Below are positions 43,363-53,513 of a stretch of 64,000 nt of DNA, one piece after another (the first letter of the stretch is position 1; each line of letters starts with the position of its first letter). Origin of the DNA: Pieris napi (taxonomy: Eukaryota; Arthropoda; Insecta; Lepidoptera; Pieridae); contig NC_062256.1 in assembly GCF_905475465.1 (NCBI RefSeq), positions 8,007,662 through 8,071,661 on the forward strand. The letters are read 5' to 3'. Both the position numbers and the translations under genes were made by a program. The notes below the pieces were generated by a model that ran no database searches, was not told the DNA's origin, and worked only from the letters and a program-made list of their open reading frames with translations.

Positions 43363-43744
43363 TCAAATTCATGCGATGGCACACCTGTAACACTTTGTTT
43401 TTTATCCTTTAAAAAAGTGATAAATGGCCTGAATCGCGAAGTACAGTTATATCAGAATCCCTCCCACGCTTTTGCACACTTTCAACGCAAAAAACGATGG
43501 AATTTTATAAGGTTTTCCTACCTGCGCGTGTGGCTTGCAGATTTGATATCGTATAGGATTTTTTGCTTTAATTTGTGACAATTATACCGGTAGGTGACTT
43601 TTTACCTGGCTTTTATTCGACAGATTTTTGCGAATGCAACATTTACTGTTAGGGGGAACAAAAAATATATCGAGTTTCTGTGAGACGCCTATTCCTAATT
43701 AGATTTAGCTGGAGAAGTTTTTTTTTAATAAATAAAATAAACAT
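43363..43744. other. Intergenic, nothing recognised
   Basis: A 74-codon open frame at 43354-43578 has no recognisable family. Confidence 0.4.
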
Positions 43745-43968
43745 GTGGCGCTACAACCTTTTTAGGTCTGGACCTCAGATTTCTATATCTGTTTCATGAT
43801 CATTTGTCAATCTAATAGGCAAGAAGGTGATCAGTCTTCTGTCACCTATCTTTTCCCTCACGATAGTGTGCTTCACCGTACGAGCGAATGTTAAATGCAC
43901 AGCCGGGGATCGAACCTACGAGTCAGGGATGAGAATCGCACGCTGCAGCCACTAGCCCGCCACTGCTG
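43745..43968 (-). repeat. SINE-1 copy
   Basis: GTGGCGCTACAACCTTTTTA at left and GCCGGGGATCGAACCTACGA with GCCACTAGCCCGCCACTGC at right. Confidence 0.9.
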
Positions 43969-44084
43969 CAGATGTCTTGTGTTAGAATAAATAAAAACTC
44001 CTTGGCATAATTACGTAATTGACAAGTGACCGTCTAGGTGACCTTTTTAGCTGTCATTCTAAAGTCAGGCCGTAAATAAGCAAG

Positions 44085-44463
44085 ACGCTAAAACAATAGA
44101 CAAGCTACACAGGTCGTAATTTTTCTGTGTGTAAGTGTATTATTTCAACATTAAATAAACCAGCTGCCCATCGATGTATTTACGAACCAATTCTTCTTAG
44201 GGTCCTTCTAGAAAAGAGCAAACCAAGGCGAGTAGTATTGAGACTGTCTATGGGCGGCATAGACAAGCTACACAATCCATAATTTTTCGATAATTGTAGT
44301 GTTTACTGTATTTACGAACAAATTCTTCTTAGGTTCCTTCAAGAAAAGAGCGTACCAATTCTTAAAAAAACCGGCAACGCACTTGCTTGTCTTCTGGCAG
44401 TGTGAGTCTCTGGGCGGCGGTATCATTTAACATCAGGTGAGCCTCCTGCCAGCCCCCACGTAA
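44085..44463 (+). repeat. LINE-A 3' tail, two copies head-to-tail
   Basis: First copy 44085-44262 (GACAAGCTACACAGGTCGTA, TTTACGAACCAATTCTTCTT, GGTCCTTCTAGAAAAGAGC), second 44263-44463 with the same words plus GCGTACCAATTCTTAAAAAA and ATCAGGTGAGCCTCCTGCC. Only the second has the 3' end. Confidence 0.75.
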
Positions 44464-45039
44464 TCGCAAATAAGCGAAACTCACTATTAATCGAATAGTC
44501 AGTAGACGAAACAGTCCAACAAAAATCTATATTGTCTCTACTTTATACGTGGACATAAGAAACCAATCTTTAGGTTACTTCAGTAACACTTTTAGTACGT
44601 AGGGATTCCAAATAAACCCAGGATTTTTTGGTCCAAACGTGACCAACCATCGGCGGTATTCCTAATTTAACACATATCAAAGGCCATGCATACATTTATT
44701 TTAGCCTTAAATCGATTAGGGACGATCTATTAAAAGAAAGGAAATTCAGGTAGAATTTGTGATATTGCATTTTATATGGTAAAAAACGCGATCTCTCTGC
44801 ATGTGCCATTTAAAAGGGAACGATAAAAAACAAGGGCAAAGAATGGCTGCGAGAAGGGTTAAATAAAAGTAGGATTCGGCAAAAAATTTGATAAAATACT
44901 TATCTAATACTGTTCGAGTGCGACGGCCATTTTTACTATATGTTAATATACTTTTTATATGTTAGGTAAATCATTAAAAAAATATTGGAAATTCGAATTA
45001 GAATTATGCTTCAATAGTAAGAGGTTTTAAGTTTTAACT
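44464..45039. other. Intergenic, nothing recognised
   Basis: No gene or repeat identified. Confidence 0.4.
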
Positions 45040-45246
45040 GAGCGTTTTTGAAGGCAGTTTTTGACGCGCACCACCACTTGAGGAACCAGGTGCCCATATT
45101 TCCGAACCAATTCGACTTATGGTCCTTCCGGAGAAGAGCGTACCAAGTCTTAAAAGAACGGCAACGCACTTGCGAGCCTTCTGGCAATGTGAGTTTAAGT
45201 GGGCGGTATCACTTGACATCAGATGAGCCTCCTATTACATAAAAAA
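45040..45246 (+). pseudogene. LINE-A ORF C-terminus and 3' end
   Basis: Translates as PNQFDLWSFRRRAYQVLKER then QRTCEPSGNVSLSGRYHLTS: the FDL-x-x-F-(K/R)-x-R-(A/V)-Y-x-x-L-K-x-R-Q-R end of jockey-like RT proteins, running on through the SGRYHLTSDEPP tail. Followed by TAAAAAAAG. Shows that the LINE-A tails are 3' ends of a coding non-LTR element. Confidence 0.75.
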
Positions 45247-45397
45247 AGTATCACTGTTTATGTCTTTAATACATTTGGAATGAAATTATAATCCAGTATG
45301 GTAAAATAAAAATAAGTAAACTTATTCCTATAATAATTTTTAAACGAAAATAAATTACACTAATTATTATTTATACTAATATATATTTTCTATTGTT

Positions 45398-45720
45398 TTG
45401 GTTCTTGGTTGGTTGGTTTACAAGAACCCCTCAGCTGAAGGCCACCTCCAAGGGTCTCAGTCATGGGCTGCATCCAGCTCGAGCCAGCCATAAAGTTTAG
45501 GGCGTTAGTAATGCTTCTTATCTTTGTGTGTTTTATTTCAGATACTTTTATACTTATGTATCTCATTCTTTCTAGGTATCTGTGTGCCCTTTTAAGACAA
45601 AGGCCGCCAAATCCCGCCATTCCTATCTGCACTGTCTCACTCTCCGTCACATACCAGCTGTTTCCTTAATTAGATCTTCCACATTCTATGTTGTCTTTAT
45701 CTTTTTCGTTTATCGTACTA
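45398..45720 (-). pseudogene. LINE-G 3' end with ORF remnant
   Basis: On the minus strand the DNA GAATGGCGGGATTTGGCGGC, CTTTGTCTTAAAAGGGCACA matches the coding tail at 25740. It is followed by a 3' UTR ending CTTGGAGGTGGCCTTCAGCT and GAGGGGTTCTTG. The overlapping 86- and 68-codon open frames are out of the retrotransposon frame. Confidence 0.65.
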
Positions 45721-46134
45721 TAAACTATTGAATATACTGTTTCTTATAACACTATAATATCTATACTATATAATTATATATATAAAAAAAACTCAAAATA
45801 AAAATTTCTTCCTAATCTTACTAGTTACTTACTACAAAAATTCAAAACTGGCCAACCTACTGTGCCTGTTTTATACATCCTTAGAGTGTAGTACAAATTG
45901 CAGGCAATAATCAAAGTTTTGATGTGGAAACAAAGCTTTATAAAGGGTGTTTTTTGCGCCGCTTTCACAACATGTGCAATCAACAATCCTCTATGACCCA
46001 GTTACACACTTCCTCTGCATTAAACGGTTTAAGATATCCGCATTAACACATTTCGAATTGTTTTATAAGGGTTACGTAGCGTAGAGATTTGGGGTCACTC
46101 TGTATCTTCTACCCCTTATACCATGGAGAGTGCT
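45721..46134. other. Intergenic, nothing recognised
   Basis: No gene or repeat identified. Confidence 0.4.
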
Positions 46135-46332
46135 CAGCCTTGCGCTTCTGTAACTCACTTTTCGAACTCACACAGCGGTTTATGATTTGGCATTCTGATA
46201 AGGAGCTTGTAGTTTATTGTTTATCAGAATGCCAAATCGTAAAATGACTGCTTTACGACTGATTTGAGCGCGACCGCCGCTGCGAAAACCGCTGTGAGAG
46301 TTCGAAAAGTGAGTTACAGAATCGCAGGGTTG
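46135..46332. mobile_element. MITE J copy 2
   Basis: Left end CAGCCTTGCGCTTCTGTAAC(TCACTTTTCGAACTC) and right end its inverted repeat, about 47 bp each with few mismatches. Inside, GGCATTCTGATAAGG and TTATCAGAATGCCAAATCG form a second foldback. Best-preserved copy of the family. Confidence 0.8.
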
Positions 46333-46337
46333 GTATT

Positions 46338-46503
46338 GAGAGTGTCCATGGGAATGACAAACTACACAATCCGTAATTTTTTGATAATTGTAGTGTTTAC
46401 TGTATTTCCGAACCAATTCGACTCGTCCTTCAAGTGAAGAACGTACCAATTCGTGAAAGGCCGGCAACGCAATTGCCTCTAGCAATGTGAGCCTCCTTCA
46501 TTT
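46338..46503 (+). repeat. LINE-A 3' tail copy between two MITE J copies
   Basis: ACTACACAATCCGTAATTTT, TTCCGAACCAATTCGACTCG, GTACCAATTCGTGAAAGGCC, GGCAACGCAATTGC, GTGAGCCTCCTT. Confidence 0.75.
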
Positions 46504-46507
46504 TATG

Positions 46508-46614
46508 CTTTGGCATTCTGATCAGGAGGGAGCTTGTAGTTTATTGTTTATTAGAATGCCAAATCGTAAACCGCTGTGAGAGTTCGAAAAGTGAGTTACA
46601 GAATCGCAAGGCTG
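46508..46614. mobile_element. MITE J copy 3, internally deleted
   Basis: Has the internal TTTGGCATTCTGAT foldback and the right end GAGTTACAGAATCGCAAGGC(TG) but lacks the left TIR and the GC-rich middle. Confidence 0.65.
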
Positions 46615-46964
46615 TAGTCGTGGTTTAAACTGACTTAATAATAATCGAAGGAGTTATGAAGACGTGAGCTTTCAAAACTTTACACGACGAAGCAGTTGTA
46701 GAGTATTTTAACACGAATTTAATTGCCATTATAAACGCGGTGGGGTGTTCAAACCACGAGTTGACAAAGTGACAGCTAATTGAAAAAGCATCTGCACTGT
46801 TTTTGCTTGAAACTGGAGGGCTAATCTTGGGAACCCTTCCGTGATTCTTATTTTACATTTGGGGATGAATTATGTAACCAAGAGAGCGATTTGTAATATT
46901 GAAATGTTAACTGTCAGTGTTTGAAGTGTGTATTGCGACGATAGCTTCCAAGTTGTGTACATAA

Positions 46965-47110
46965 AATTTTTTTTTTTATTTTATTTTATTCACACTTCGT
47001 TGGATTAAAATAACACAAACACCACAATACATAAAAAGTTTAAGGGATGCAACGGGCAGCCTTATTGCTAACAAGCGATCTCTTCCAGGCAACCATAGTA
47101 AGAGAAAAAC
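46965..47110 (-). repeat. Non-LTR 3' end with poly-T
   Basis: A T-run and TTTATTTTATTTTATTCACA open a block containing CGGGCAGCCTTATTGCTAAC and AAGCGATCTCTTCCAGGCAA. I recognise this as a 3' end of a jockey-type element common in Lepidoptera, inserted in reverse. Confidence 0.55.
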
Positions 47111-47515
47111 TAAAAAAAGAAATATGATGTATAAAGTGCAAGAAGTGTATAACCAAATTTTATATAAAATATTATAGAACAATAATCTAAAGTAATACAA
47201 AAAAAAAAGATTATGTATCTGTGGCGCGATAATTATCTATGAATGATGGAATGCCAAAGTCAAATTAATTAATTTAGACAATTAAAACCAAGTTTAAACA
47301 GACTTGTGGCTATTCAAAGATTTGAAATAGCATCTAAATAACACATTACTTCATCTATAATTTATGCATAAACATTTCATTGAGATTGATAAGGCTGTTG
47401 TATAAATCTAAGTTTAAACATCTGATCGGGGAGCCAAGTGGGTTTATTATCATTATTTAATCGTAGAAAATCGTAACCATGGCAACAAATACGTCATCGT
47501 TTATTCCACGTTTAT
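47111..47515. other. Intergenic, nothing recognised
   Basis: No gene or repeat identified. Confidence 0.4.
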
Positions 47516-47774
47516 AATGCTAAAAGGCCAAAACAAACGTTACATGAAACGGCCTTTTAAATTTCAAATATAAATAATAATAATTAACAATTTCGCGACG
47601 AAAAAACCTGCTTATTTTTGGAATAGAGGAAAATGAGCAAGGCTACTGGGACTTAGAAAAAAGCGTTGTGGGCATAATCAATAAATATTTAGATCGAATA
47701 ATAATTAAAATTATTATTAATGCTAAAAGGCCAAAACAAACGTTACATGAAACGGCCTTTAAATGTCAAATATA
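47516..47774 (+). repeat. Direct duplication of ~56 bp, 203 bp apart
   Basis: AATGCTAAAAGGCCAAAACA, AACGTTACATGAAACGGCCT, TT..AAAT.TCAAATATA occur at 47516-47570 and 47719-47774 with only two or three differences. Each copy contains AAAGGCC and its inverse GGCCTTT, so each can fold. Confidence 0.85.
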
Positions 47775-48555
47775 GCTGTCCGAAAATGTGTATTAATATC
47801 TTTTTCATGTAAATAACGCATAGATTCATTTAAATTGTTCATTTCATTTACGAACGTATTTTTTGGCAATGATTTATTAATATTCCCTTACTTTCTATCC
47901 ATCTGTCATTCCATAACCTCCAGTGTTAAGCAAACATATGTTTTGAAGCGTTTTAATTGTGTAAAGGGTTGCACCCACTTTGGCCAAAATAGATACATCC
48001 CTACAACAATTTTGAAATTGTAAGTAATCCTGCTATACGCGTTATTTTCGGTTGTTTATTTATTGAAGTTTACCACTGCATATACTATATTTACAGTATG
48101 TTGCAAGGTATCTTTTCTAAAATATATGACAATTTTGTATACATAAATGTTAAAATTAAAATACAATAAAAACATGTATAAAATAAAATACTATAGTATT
48201 ATTTGCTTATTATAAGCAAAAAAAATTTATCAAAACAGCGGATTAGGTGTAACATAGGCACCAATGCTTTCTTTAAAATTTATCAGCCCGCTACCGAATA
48301 TATCCAGCTCCGGATATACTGTATAATCGCGAAGAATTCGAGAGGTATCCTGCACTCCTATGTTGGGTTTTGCCGACGGTATTTGGATAGTTCTGCTGAT
48401 TTTAAGATTAAGATTTAAGATTTGGTTTTAAATATATTCAATTACATAATACAATCATTGTATATTTCAAATACTTGTCAATTATATCGTGGACCCATAT
48501 CTCTAACTACTGAACCGTTTCGAAACTTACCGTTTACTTACTGAAATTTTTTATA
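47775..48555. other. Intergenic, nothing recognised
   Basis: Open frames of 62-71 codons at 47835 and 48203 have no recognisable family. Confidence 0.4.
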
Positions 48556-48830
48556 TTTTTTTATAGAACGGGGGGAAAACGGGCAGGAGGCTCACCTGAT
48601 GTTAAGTGATACCGCCGCCCATGGACACTATCAATGCCATAGGGCTCGCGAGTGCGTTGCCGGCCTTTTGAGAATTGGTACGCTCTTTTCTTGAAGGACC
48701 CTAAGTCGAATTGGCTCGGTGTGCGGCAAAAACTGCCTTGAAAAACGTGGAACGACGGACGTCGAGGTGATACGGGTGGAATTTCGTATTCTGCCTCGAC
48801 GTCCGATAAATAGATTACCATATACAATTA
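48556..48830 (-). pseudogene. LINE-A ORF C-terminus and 3' end
   Basis: The minus-strand open frame reads PSQFDLGSFKKRAYQFSKGR then QRTREPYGIDSVHGRRYHLT and SGEPPARFPPVL, the same C-terminal tail as at 45040 with better preservation. N-terminal to it the frame continues DVEAEYEIPPVSPRRPS. Truncated at the 5' end; the RT domain is absent. Confidence 0.8.
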
Positions 48831-49148
48831 TGTCTCAATTGGCTAACGTATTGAGCGCAAAGTCTGTTTAATATTAGTCAAAGTTCTATTGACTAACTAA
48901 TATTTAAAAAAAAAGAAATCCAATACCATACACACTCAAACTCATTATCTCTTTTTCGTTTGATTGTAATTAAGGCATGGCTCGATGCATCTCCCTCATC
49001 ACCAACGCTTTAATGCTGGCTGAGTTCACAAGAGTTGCTATATTAGTAATACATTTTTTTGTAATGATTTTAATTGTAGGATTATCGGTGAAGTAGTATT
49101 GTGTAGTTCTATCACATTAGTATTAACTGTTAAGATACAATAATTATT
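48831..49148. other. Intergenic, nothing recognised
   Basis: No gene or repeat identified. Confidence 0.4.
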
Positions 49149-49215
49149 TGACAAATGATCAAGAAACAGATACAGAAATCTGAGGCCCAGACCTAAAAAG
49201 GTTGTAGCGCCACTG
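49149..49215 (+). repeat. SINE-1 3' end fragment
   Basis: TTGACAAATGATCAAGAAAC, AGATACAGAAATCTGAGGCC, CAGACCTAAAAAGGTTGTAG, CGCCACTG: the best-preserved 3' terminus of SINE-1. Confidence 0.88.
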
Positions 49216-49689
49216 ATTTGTTTACATTACATTCACGTACTCCTATTTATTGTTTCCATATAAGATTTGAACTAGTAAGTATGCAATAAGATTATCTCTG
49301 TAATTAGAATTGTCACCACTTCGCGATTTTTTTAATGAGAAAGATAATGGTAAGACTTTACTCCGTATTATAAAGTGCGCGCATTCTGTATGGGGATTCT
49401 GTTGAAATCTCTGATATCATCAAGAACATATTTGCTAGATTTACTGTTTTAAGAACTAAGTTTATGATAATAGTAATGTTCATACTCAATCAGAATCACT
49501 CAAATTTAAGGCAAAATTGGCCACTGCCTAAAGATAGGTGTTCAAGTATTAGAAGAGTTGTTAGGATTATGTGTTGTGACTTGGAAATGTGACCAAAAAT
49601 GAAACCAAGAATTTATATCTCGTAAAAATCAAATTCAATACTATATTAATACTATCTTGACGTTTATATACTATACTCACGAGATAACA
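49216..49689. other. Intergenic, nothing recognised
   Basis: No gene or repeat identified. Confidence 0.4.
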
Positions 49690-50950
49690 TTGCGAATACA
49701 TAACCGTCAATATATAATCGTTGAATGGCGATAAGGTACGGGTGTGCTAAATTTATTCGCTACACGAACTCTTTTGTGATTGGTCGACGCGCGGAGGGCG
49801 ATCCTCCTTCCTCTCGAGTGATACGCGAAATCCGCGCATAACAGTGGCGAATCGTATCCTTCGCTACTCACACAGAGATTCCTCTGAGAAACCGGTATAT
49901 ACCAGGCTAGCATAAACCTTTATATACAGTTTAGTACAGTATATTTTGTTGTGTTAGGTCAGTGATGAGACCTGTTTGAATTGAACGTATACTATTTTTA
50001 ATTTCGAATTCTATATTCGAATTTTAAAATTTGAAATCCGCGCTAACAATGGCGAATCGTGGTCTTCGTATTAGGTCAGTGATGAGAACTGTTTGAATCA
50101 AATATTTTAAATTTGGAAATCTATAGGTATTCGAAATTTAAAAATATGAAATCAGCGCTAACAATAGCAAATCGTGTCCTTCGTATTAGGTCAGTAATGA
50201 GAACTATTTGAATAAAATATTTTAAATTTGGAATTCTATATTCGAATTTTTAAATCTGAAAACGCGCGGAGGGCGATCCTCCTTCCTCTCGAGTGATTCG
50301 CGAAATCCGCGCATAACAATGGCGAATCGTATCCTTCGCTACTCACACAGAGATTCCTCTGAGAAACCGGTATATACCAGGCTGGCATAAACTTTTATAT
50401 ACAGTTTAGTACAGTATATTTTGTTGTGTTAGGTCAGTGATGAGACCTGTTTGAATTGAACGTATACTATTTTAAATTTCGAATTCTATATTCGAATTTT
50501 AAAATTTGAAATCCGCGCTAACAAAAGCAAATCGTGGCCTTCGTATTAGGTCAGTGGTGAGACCTGTTTGAATCAAATATTTTAAATTTCGAATTCTATA
50601 TTCGAATTTTAAAAATATTAAATCTGTGCTAACAATGGCAAATCGTGGCTTTTAATTAGGTCTATAATGAGACCTGTTTTAATCGAATATTTTAAATTTG
50701 GAATTATACATTCGAATTTTAAAATTTTAAAACCGCACTAACAAAGCTTATCGTGTCCTTCGTATTAGGTCAGTGATGAGACCTGTTTGAATTAAATATT
50801 TTAAATTTAGAACTCTATGGTCGAATTAAAAAAAAATTTTCGCTAATAATGGCGAATCGTGTCCTTCGTTATTCGTATTAGTTCTGTGATAAGACCTGTT
50901 TGAATTGAATATTTAAAATTTAGAAATCTATATTCGAATTTTAAAAACGA
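49690..50950 (+). repeat. ~113-bp satellite array with ~475-bp higher-order unit
   Basis: The word TTAGGTCAGTGATGAG (or a close variant) starts at 49954, 50071, 50186, 50429, 50546, 50656, 50765 and 50878. Spacing is 109-117 bp except for one gap of 243. Each monomer continues ACCTGTTTGAAT, TTTAAATTT.GAATTCTATA, TTCGAATTTTAAAA and GCGCTAACAATGGCGAATCG. A special segment (GCGGAGGGCGATCCTCCTTC through GTATATACCAGGCT) occurs at 49791 and 50266, 475 bp apart, showing duplication of a larger block. Non-coding. Confidence 0.93.
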
Positions 50951-51329
50951 TCCTTTGATTTAGGTATTTTCCTAAAACACTTCAGCAGTTATAACTATTT
51001 CTCGTGATAGACATTGACAGGTCGAATCTTTTTTAAATTATTAACACAAGCATAACGGTCAACTGTGAGAAACTTAGTGGTCAGTGCAAAACTCTAATGA
51101 TAGGTTAAACAAATCGAACAAAAAAAACCCGAACAATACAACAAAACAATACGAACAAAGACCCCAGCATTTAATTACCCTTCTCAAACTTGCAAAGGGT
51201 TTAATAAGCTTATTGTAAATAAATGAACTGACCACTGTCCATTCAATATTGTAATATGATGTGACATAAATACGATTTACCCAACATATTGTAATAGACA
51301 CCATTAAATTTTATAAAAAATAAAATAAA
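50951..51329. other. Intergenic, nothing recognised
   Basis: No gene or repeat identified. Confidence 0.4.
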
Positions 51330-51786
51330 TCAGAGGCAACAACCTTTTAGATCTGGGCTCATTTCTTATCTGTTTCATGATTTGTCAATCTAATAGGCAA
51401 ATAAGTAGGGGCCTCATAGCCTAGCGGTCTTATTAAGTGGCAGCTAGGGTACCGGGTTCGACTCCCGGTTCGAGGGCAAGTTTTAATTTAATTTAAATTT
51501 GTTCTCGGCCTTTGGGAGGGTTGTGCGGTACCGGGCGAGTGCCTAAACCGTATATCATGACATGGTCGAATTTCTAAGGCAAAAAGCACGAATTATAAAA
51601 ATCTCATACTTGACGCTGGCCAATGCACAAACCGTGCCAGAGCCATTAAAAAAAAATAGGCAAGTAGGTGATCAGTTCGAGCGAATGTTAAATGCGCATA
51701 GAAAGAACGTCCATTGGTGCACAGCCTAGGTATCGAACCTACGTTGGGATGAGAGTCGCACGCTGAAGTCACTAGACCAACACTGA
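51330..51786 (-). repeat. SINE-1 copy interrupted by SINE-3
   Basis: 3' part 51330-51407 (GGCAACAACCTTTTAGATCT, CAATCTAATAGGCAAATAAG) and 5' part 51655-51786 (GTTCGAGCGAATGTTAAATG, GTGCACAGCCTAGGTATCGA, GCACGCTGAAGTCACTAGAC), separated by an inserted SINE with duplicated target sequence. Confidence 0.9.
51410..51648 (+). repeat. SINE-3 (tRNA-derived), nested
   Basis: Opens with a 70-bp tRNA-like head: GGGCCTCATAGCCTAGCGGT (A-box) and GGTACCGGGTTCGACTCCCG (B-box). The body is GTGCGGTACCGGGCGAGTGC and GGCCAATGCACAAACCGTGC, with a short A-rich tail. Flanked by ATAGGCAAATAAGTA at left and ATAGGCAAGTAGGT at right, a target duplication of about 14 bp from the host SINE. The intact boxes suggest a fairly young insertion. 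Only copy in the window. Confidence 0.88.
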
Positions 51787-52171
51787 TTTTTTCTTACAGC
51801 GTATTTATTTTTTATTTATTTTATTTACGCTTTATAAAGCAGAGTTTCCAAGTCACAAATATTACTAACAATTTTTTGGACCTACATAAAGGGATTGATA
51901 CTGGGACCAATGTTTTTAATTTCCTATTTATTAATTTTTGATTATTATTTTATATTTAAAGAAAACACTTTTTTACCGGATTGAAGTTATATATTATTAT
52001 AAATTTACAATTATTTTACATAATTTTAATTTAAAAATGTGTAAAGGTTATGTCAATAAAAGACAATACTATTATTTTATAATTACATTTGCATTTCAAA
52101 GTAATTAGCGTATATGCTTACTTATTAATTGGTAACTCTTGTGAAATTAAGAACGAAATAATATAATACAA
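51787..52171. other. AT-rich intergenic with element H piece
   Basis: 51965-52035 repeats the interior of TIR element H (TTTTTACCGGATTGAAGTTA) without the ends. Confidence 0.45.
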
Positions 52172-52428
52172 TGACGGCTCATTGGTCTAGTGGTTAGTAC
52201 CCCTGACTGCGAATCCATGGGTCCCGGGTTCGATCCCCGGCTGAGACAAACATCGATGTGATGAGCATTTGGTGTTGTGCTTAGGTCTTGGGTGTTTAAA
52301 TATGTATTTATATGTGTATCTATAATATGTATGTATATTTGTTGCCTAGTACCCATAACACAAGCTTCACCAGCTTACCATGGGACTAGGTCAATTGGTG
52401 TGAATTGTCCAATTAAAAAAAAAAAATT
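52172..52428 (+). repeat. SINE-2 (tRNA-derived) copy
   Basis: Head: ATTGGTCTAGTGGTTAGTAC (A-box) and GGTCCCGGGTTCGATCCCCG (B-box). Body: GATGTGATGAGCATTTGGTG, TTGCCTAGTACCCATAACAC, GTCAATTGGTGTGAATTGTC, then an A-run. Reverse copy at 34733. The head resembles a tRNA but the acceptor stem does not close, so it is not called as a tRNA gene. Confidence 0.92.
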
Positions 52429-52760
52429 AAAAAAAGTACCTGTTTCTGTATACACTCTTTCCTTATCTTCTTTTGAAGTTAATCACACTTTCAACAACTG
52501 TGTTTTGCATTACAGCTTAATTGACTTACAAGTCTTGAAGAAACGGACCTGTTTTTCTATACACCTGTTTATATTTATCTTTAGATTTTATTTAATTAAT
52601 TTTCCGATTTTGATTTAACGATTTTGATAATATTTTCGATAGTTATCCAATAATTGGTTCCAACGATTGGCCTTGTAAATAAATAAATTATGAACCATCA
52701 GTACGAAATACCCTTCGCATTATTTGCTTTGTAATGCGTAAATCTTCAGACGCTATCGAC
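52429..52760. other. Intergenic, nothing recognised
   Basis: No gene or repeat identified up to the first GGTCA-repeat locus. Confidence 0.4.
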
Positions 52761-52771
52761 TGGTCAAGCGT

Positions 52772-52784
52772 GGGTCATAGGTGA
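52772..52784 (+). repeat. GGTCA period-7 repeat, locus 0
   Basis: GGGTCATAGGTGA, two hexamers with one spacer base, followed by CGAACGG. The opposite orientation to the loci at 53418, 54602, 55840 and 56745. Confidence 0.5.
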
Positions 52785-52924
52785 CGAACGGACAGACAAA
52801 CCTGTATTTTAACGATCGAACTTTTTTATTTTCATGGTGAAAGGGTGAATTTTCAAATTTTCGAACAGAAAATGAATTTAGAAAAGATTCCAATGTTTTC
52901 TAAAAAAAAAGAAACTATGTTAAT

Positions 52925-53077
52925 TTTTTTAAGGAAATAGCAAAAAGGTTAGTCGACATCACAGGAGACCGAAGAGCTGGCTTGGACAAAGAATTAGTCC
53001 TAGCTATTCAAAGGGGGAACGCTGCCAGTATCTTCGGAACCTTGCCTAAAGGGACTCCTTTTAATAATATATTTTAA
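52925..53077 (+). pseudogene. Probable LINE-associated ORF C-terminus
   Basis: Reads FFKEIAKRLVDITGDRRAGL then DKELVLAIQRGNAASIFGTL and PKGTPFNNIF with a TAA stop at 53075-53077. I recall similar tails (R-L-V-x-x-T-G-D-x-R-A-G and A-I-Q-R-G-N-A-A-S-I) in lepidopteran mobile-element proteins, but cannot name the family. Only this terminal stretch is present. No upstream exon is visible, though a host exon cannot be fully excluded. Confidence 0.45.
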
Positions 53078-53417
53078 TTATGAAATAAATAACTAACCTT
53101 AACATAAACTTATTAAATTAACTTAACTTATTAATGTACTTATTACTTTTTATTATTAAACTTACTTTTTTTTTATCTTAATTATTACATTTTAAGGTTA
53201 GTTATCGTTTTTACGTTATTTTTTTATTTCTAACATATTTTTATAAAATGTGTCTAATTTTAAATTTTATTAAAAAAATAAGCGTCTAACAACGTGAAAA
53301 TAAAATCTGCAGAGTAATTGAAAGGGTTCTAAGTACCTGGATACATTAGCCATACGAAAATACGCCTTAACACAATGATATAAAGATGTTAATGCAAGGG
53401 TTCAAAATGGTGGTCAG

Positions 53418-53513
53418 TAAGGGTTGACGTGAATTCGCAAGACAGTCGTTGGTCACCTCTGACCGATGACCACTGACCCCATGAGACCTAGAACTTGATA
53501 TTGAACTTGCCAT
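53418..53513 (-). repeat. GGTCA period-7 repeat family, locus 1
   Basis: Homologous over about 100 bp to 54602-54705 (shared GTGAATTCGCAAG, CTCTGACCGATGACCACTGA, TAGA.CTTGA.A.TGAAC). The core 53453-53479, read on the minus strand, is four hexamers GGGTCA, TGGTCA, CGGTCA, AGGTGA, each separated by one base. Confidence 0.75.

Noticed and set aside
45390..45669. Opposed 86- and 68-codon frames
   Set aside because: They overlap a LINE-G 3' end and are not in the retrotransposon frame.
49690..50950. CRISPR-like array
   Set aside because: The repeats are long monomers without unique spacers and the DNA is eukaryotic; it is a satellite.
51410..51480. Possible tRNA gene
   Set aside because: Continues into a SINE body, has a target duplication and lies inside another SINE.
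52178..52250. Possible tRNA gene
   Set aside because: It has A- and B-boxes, but the acceptor stem does not close and the same head with the same body recurs at 34733; it is the head of SINE-2.
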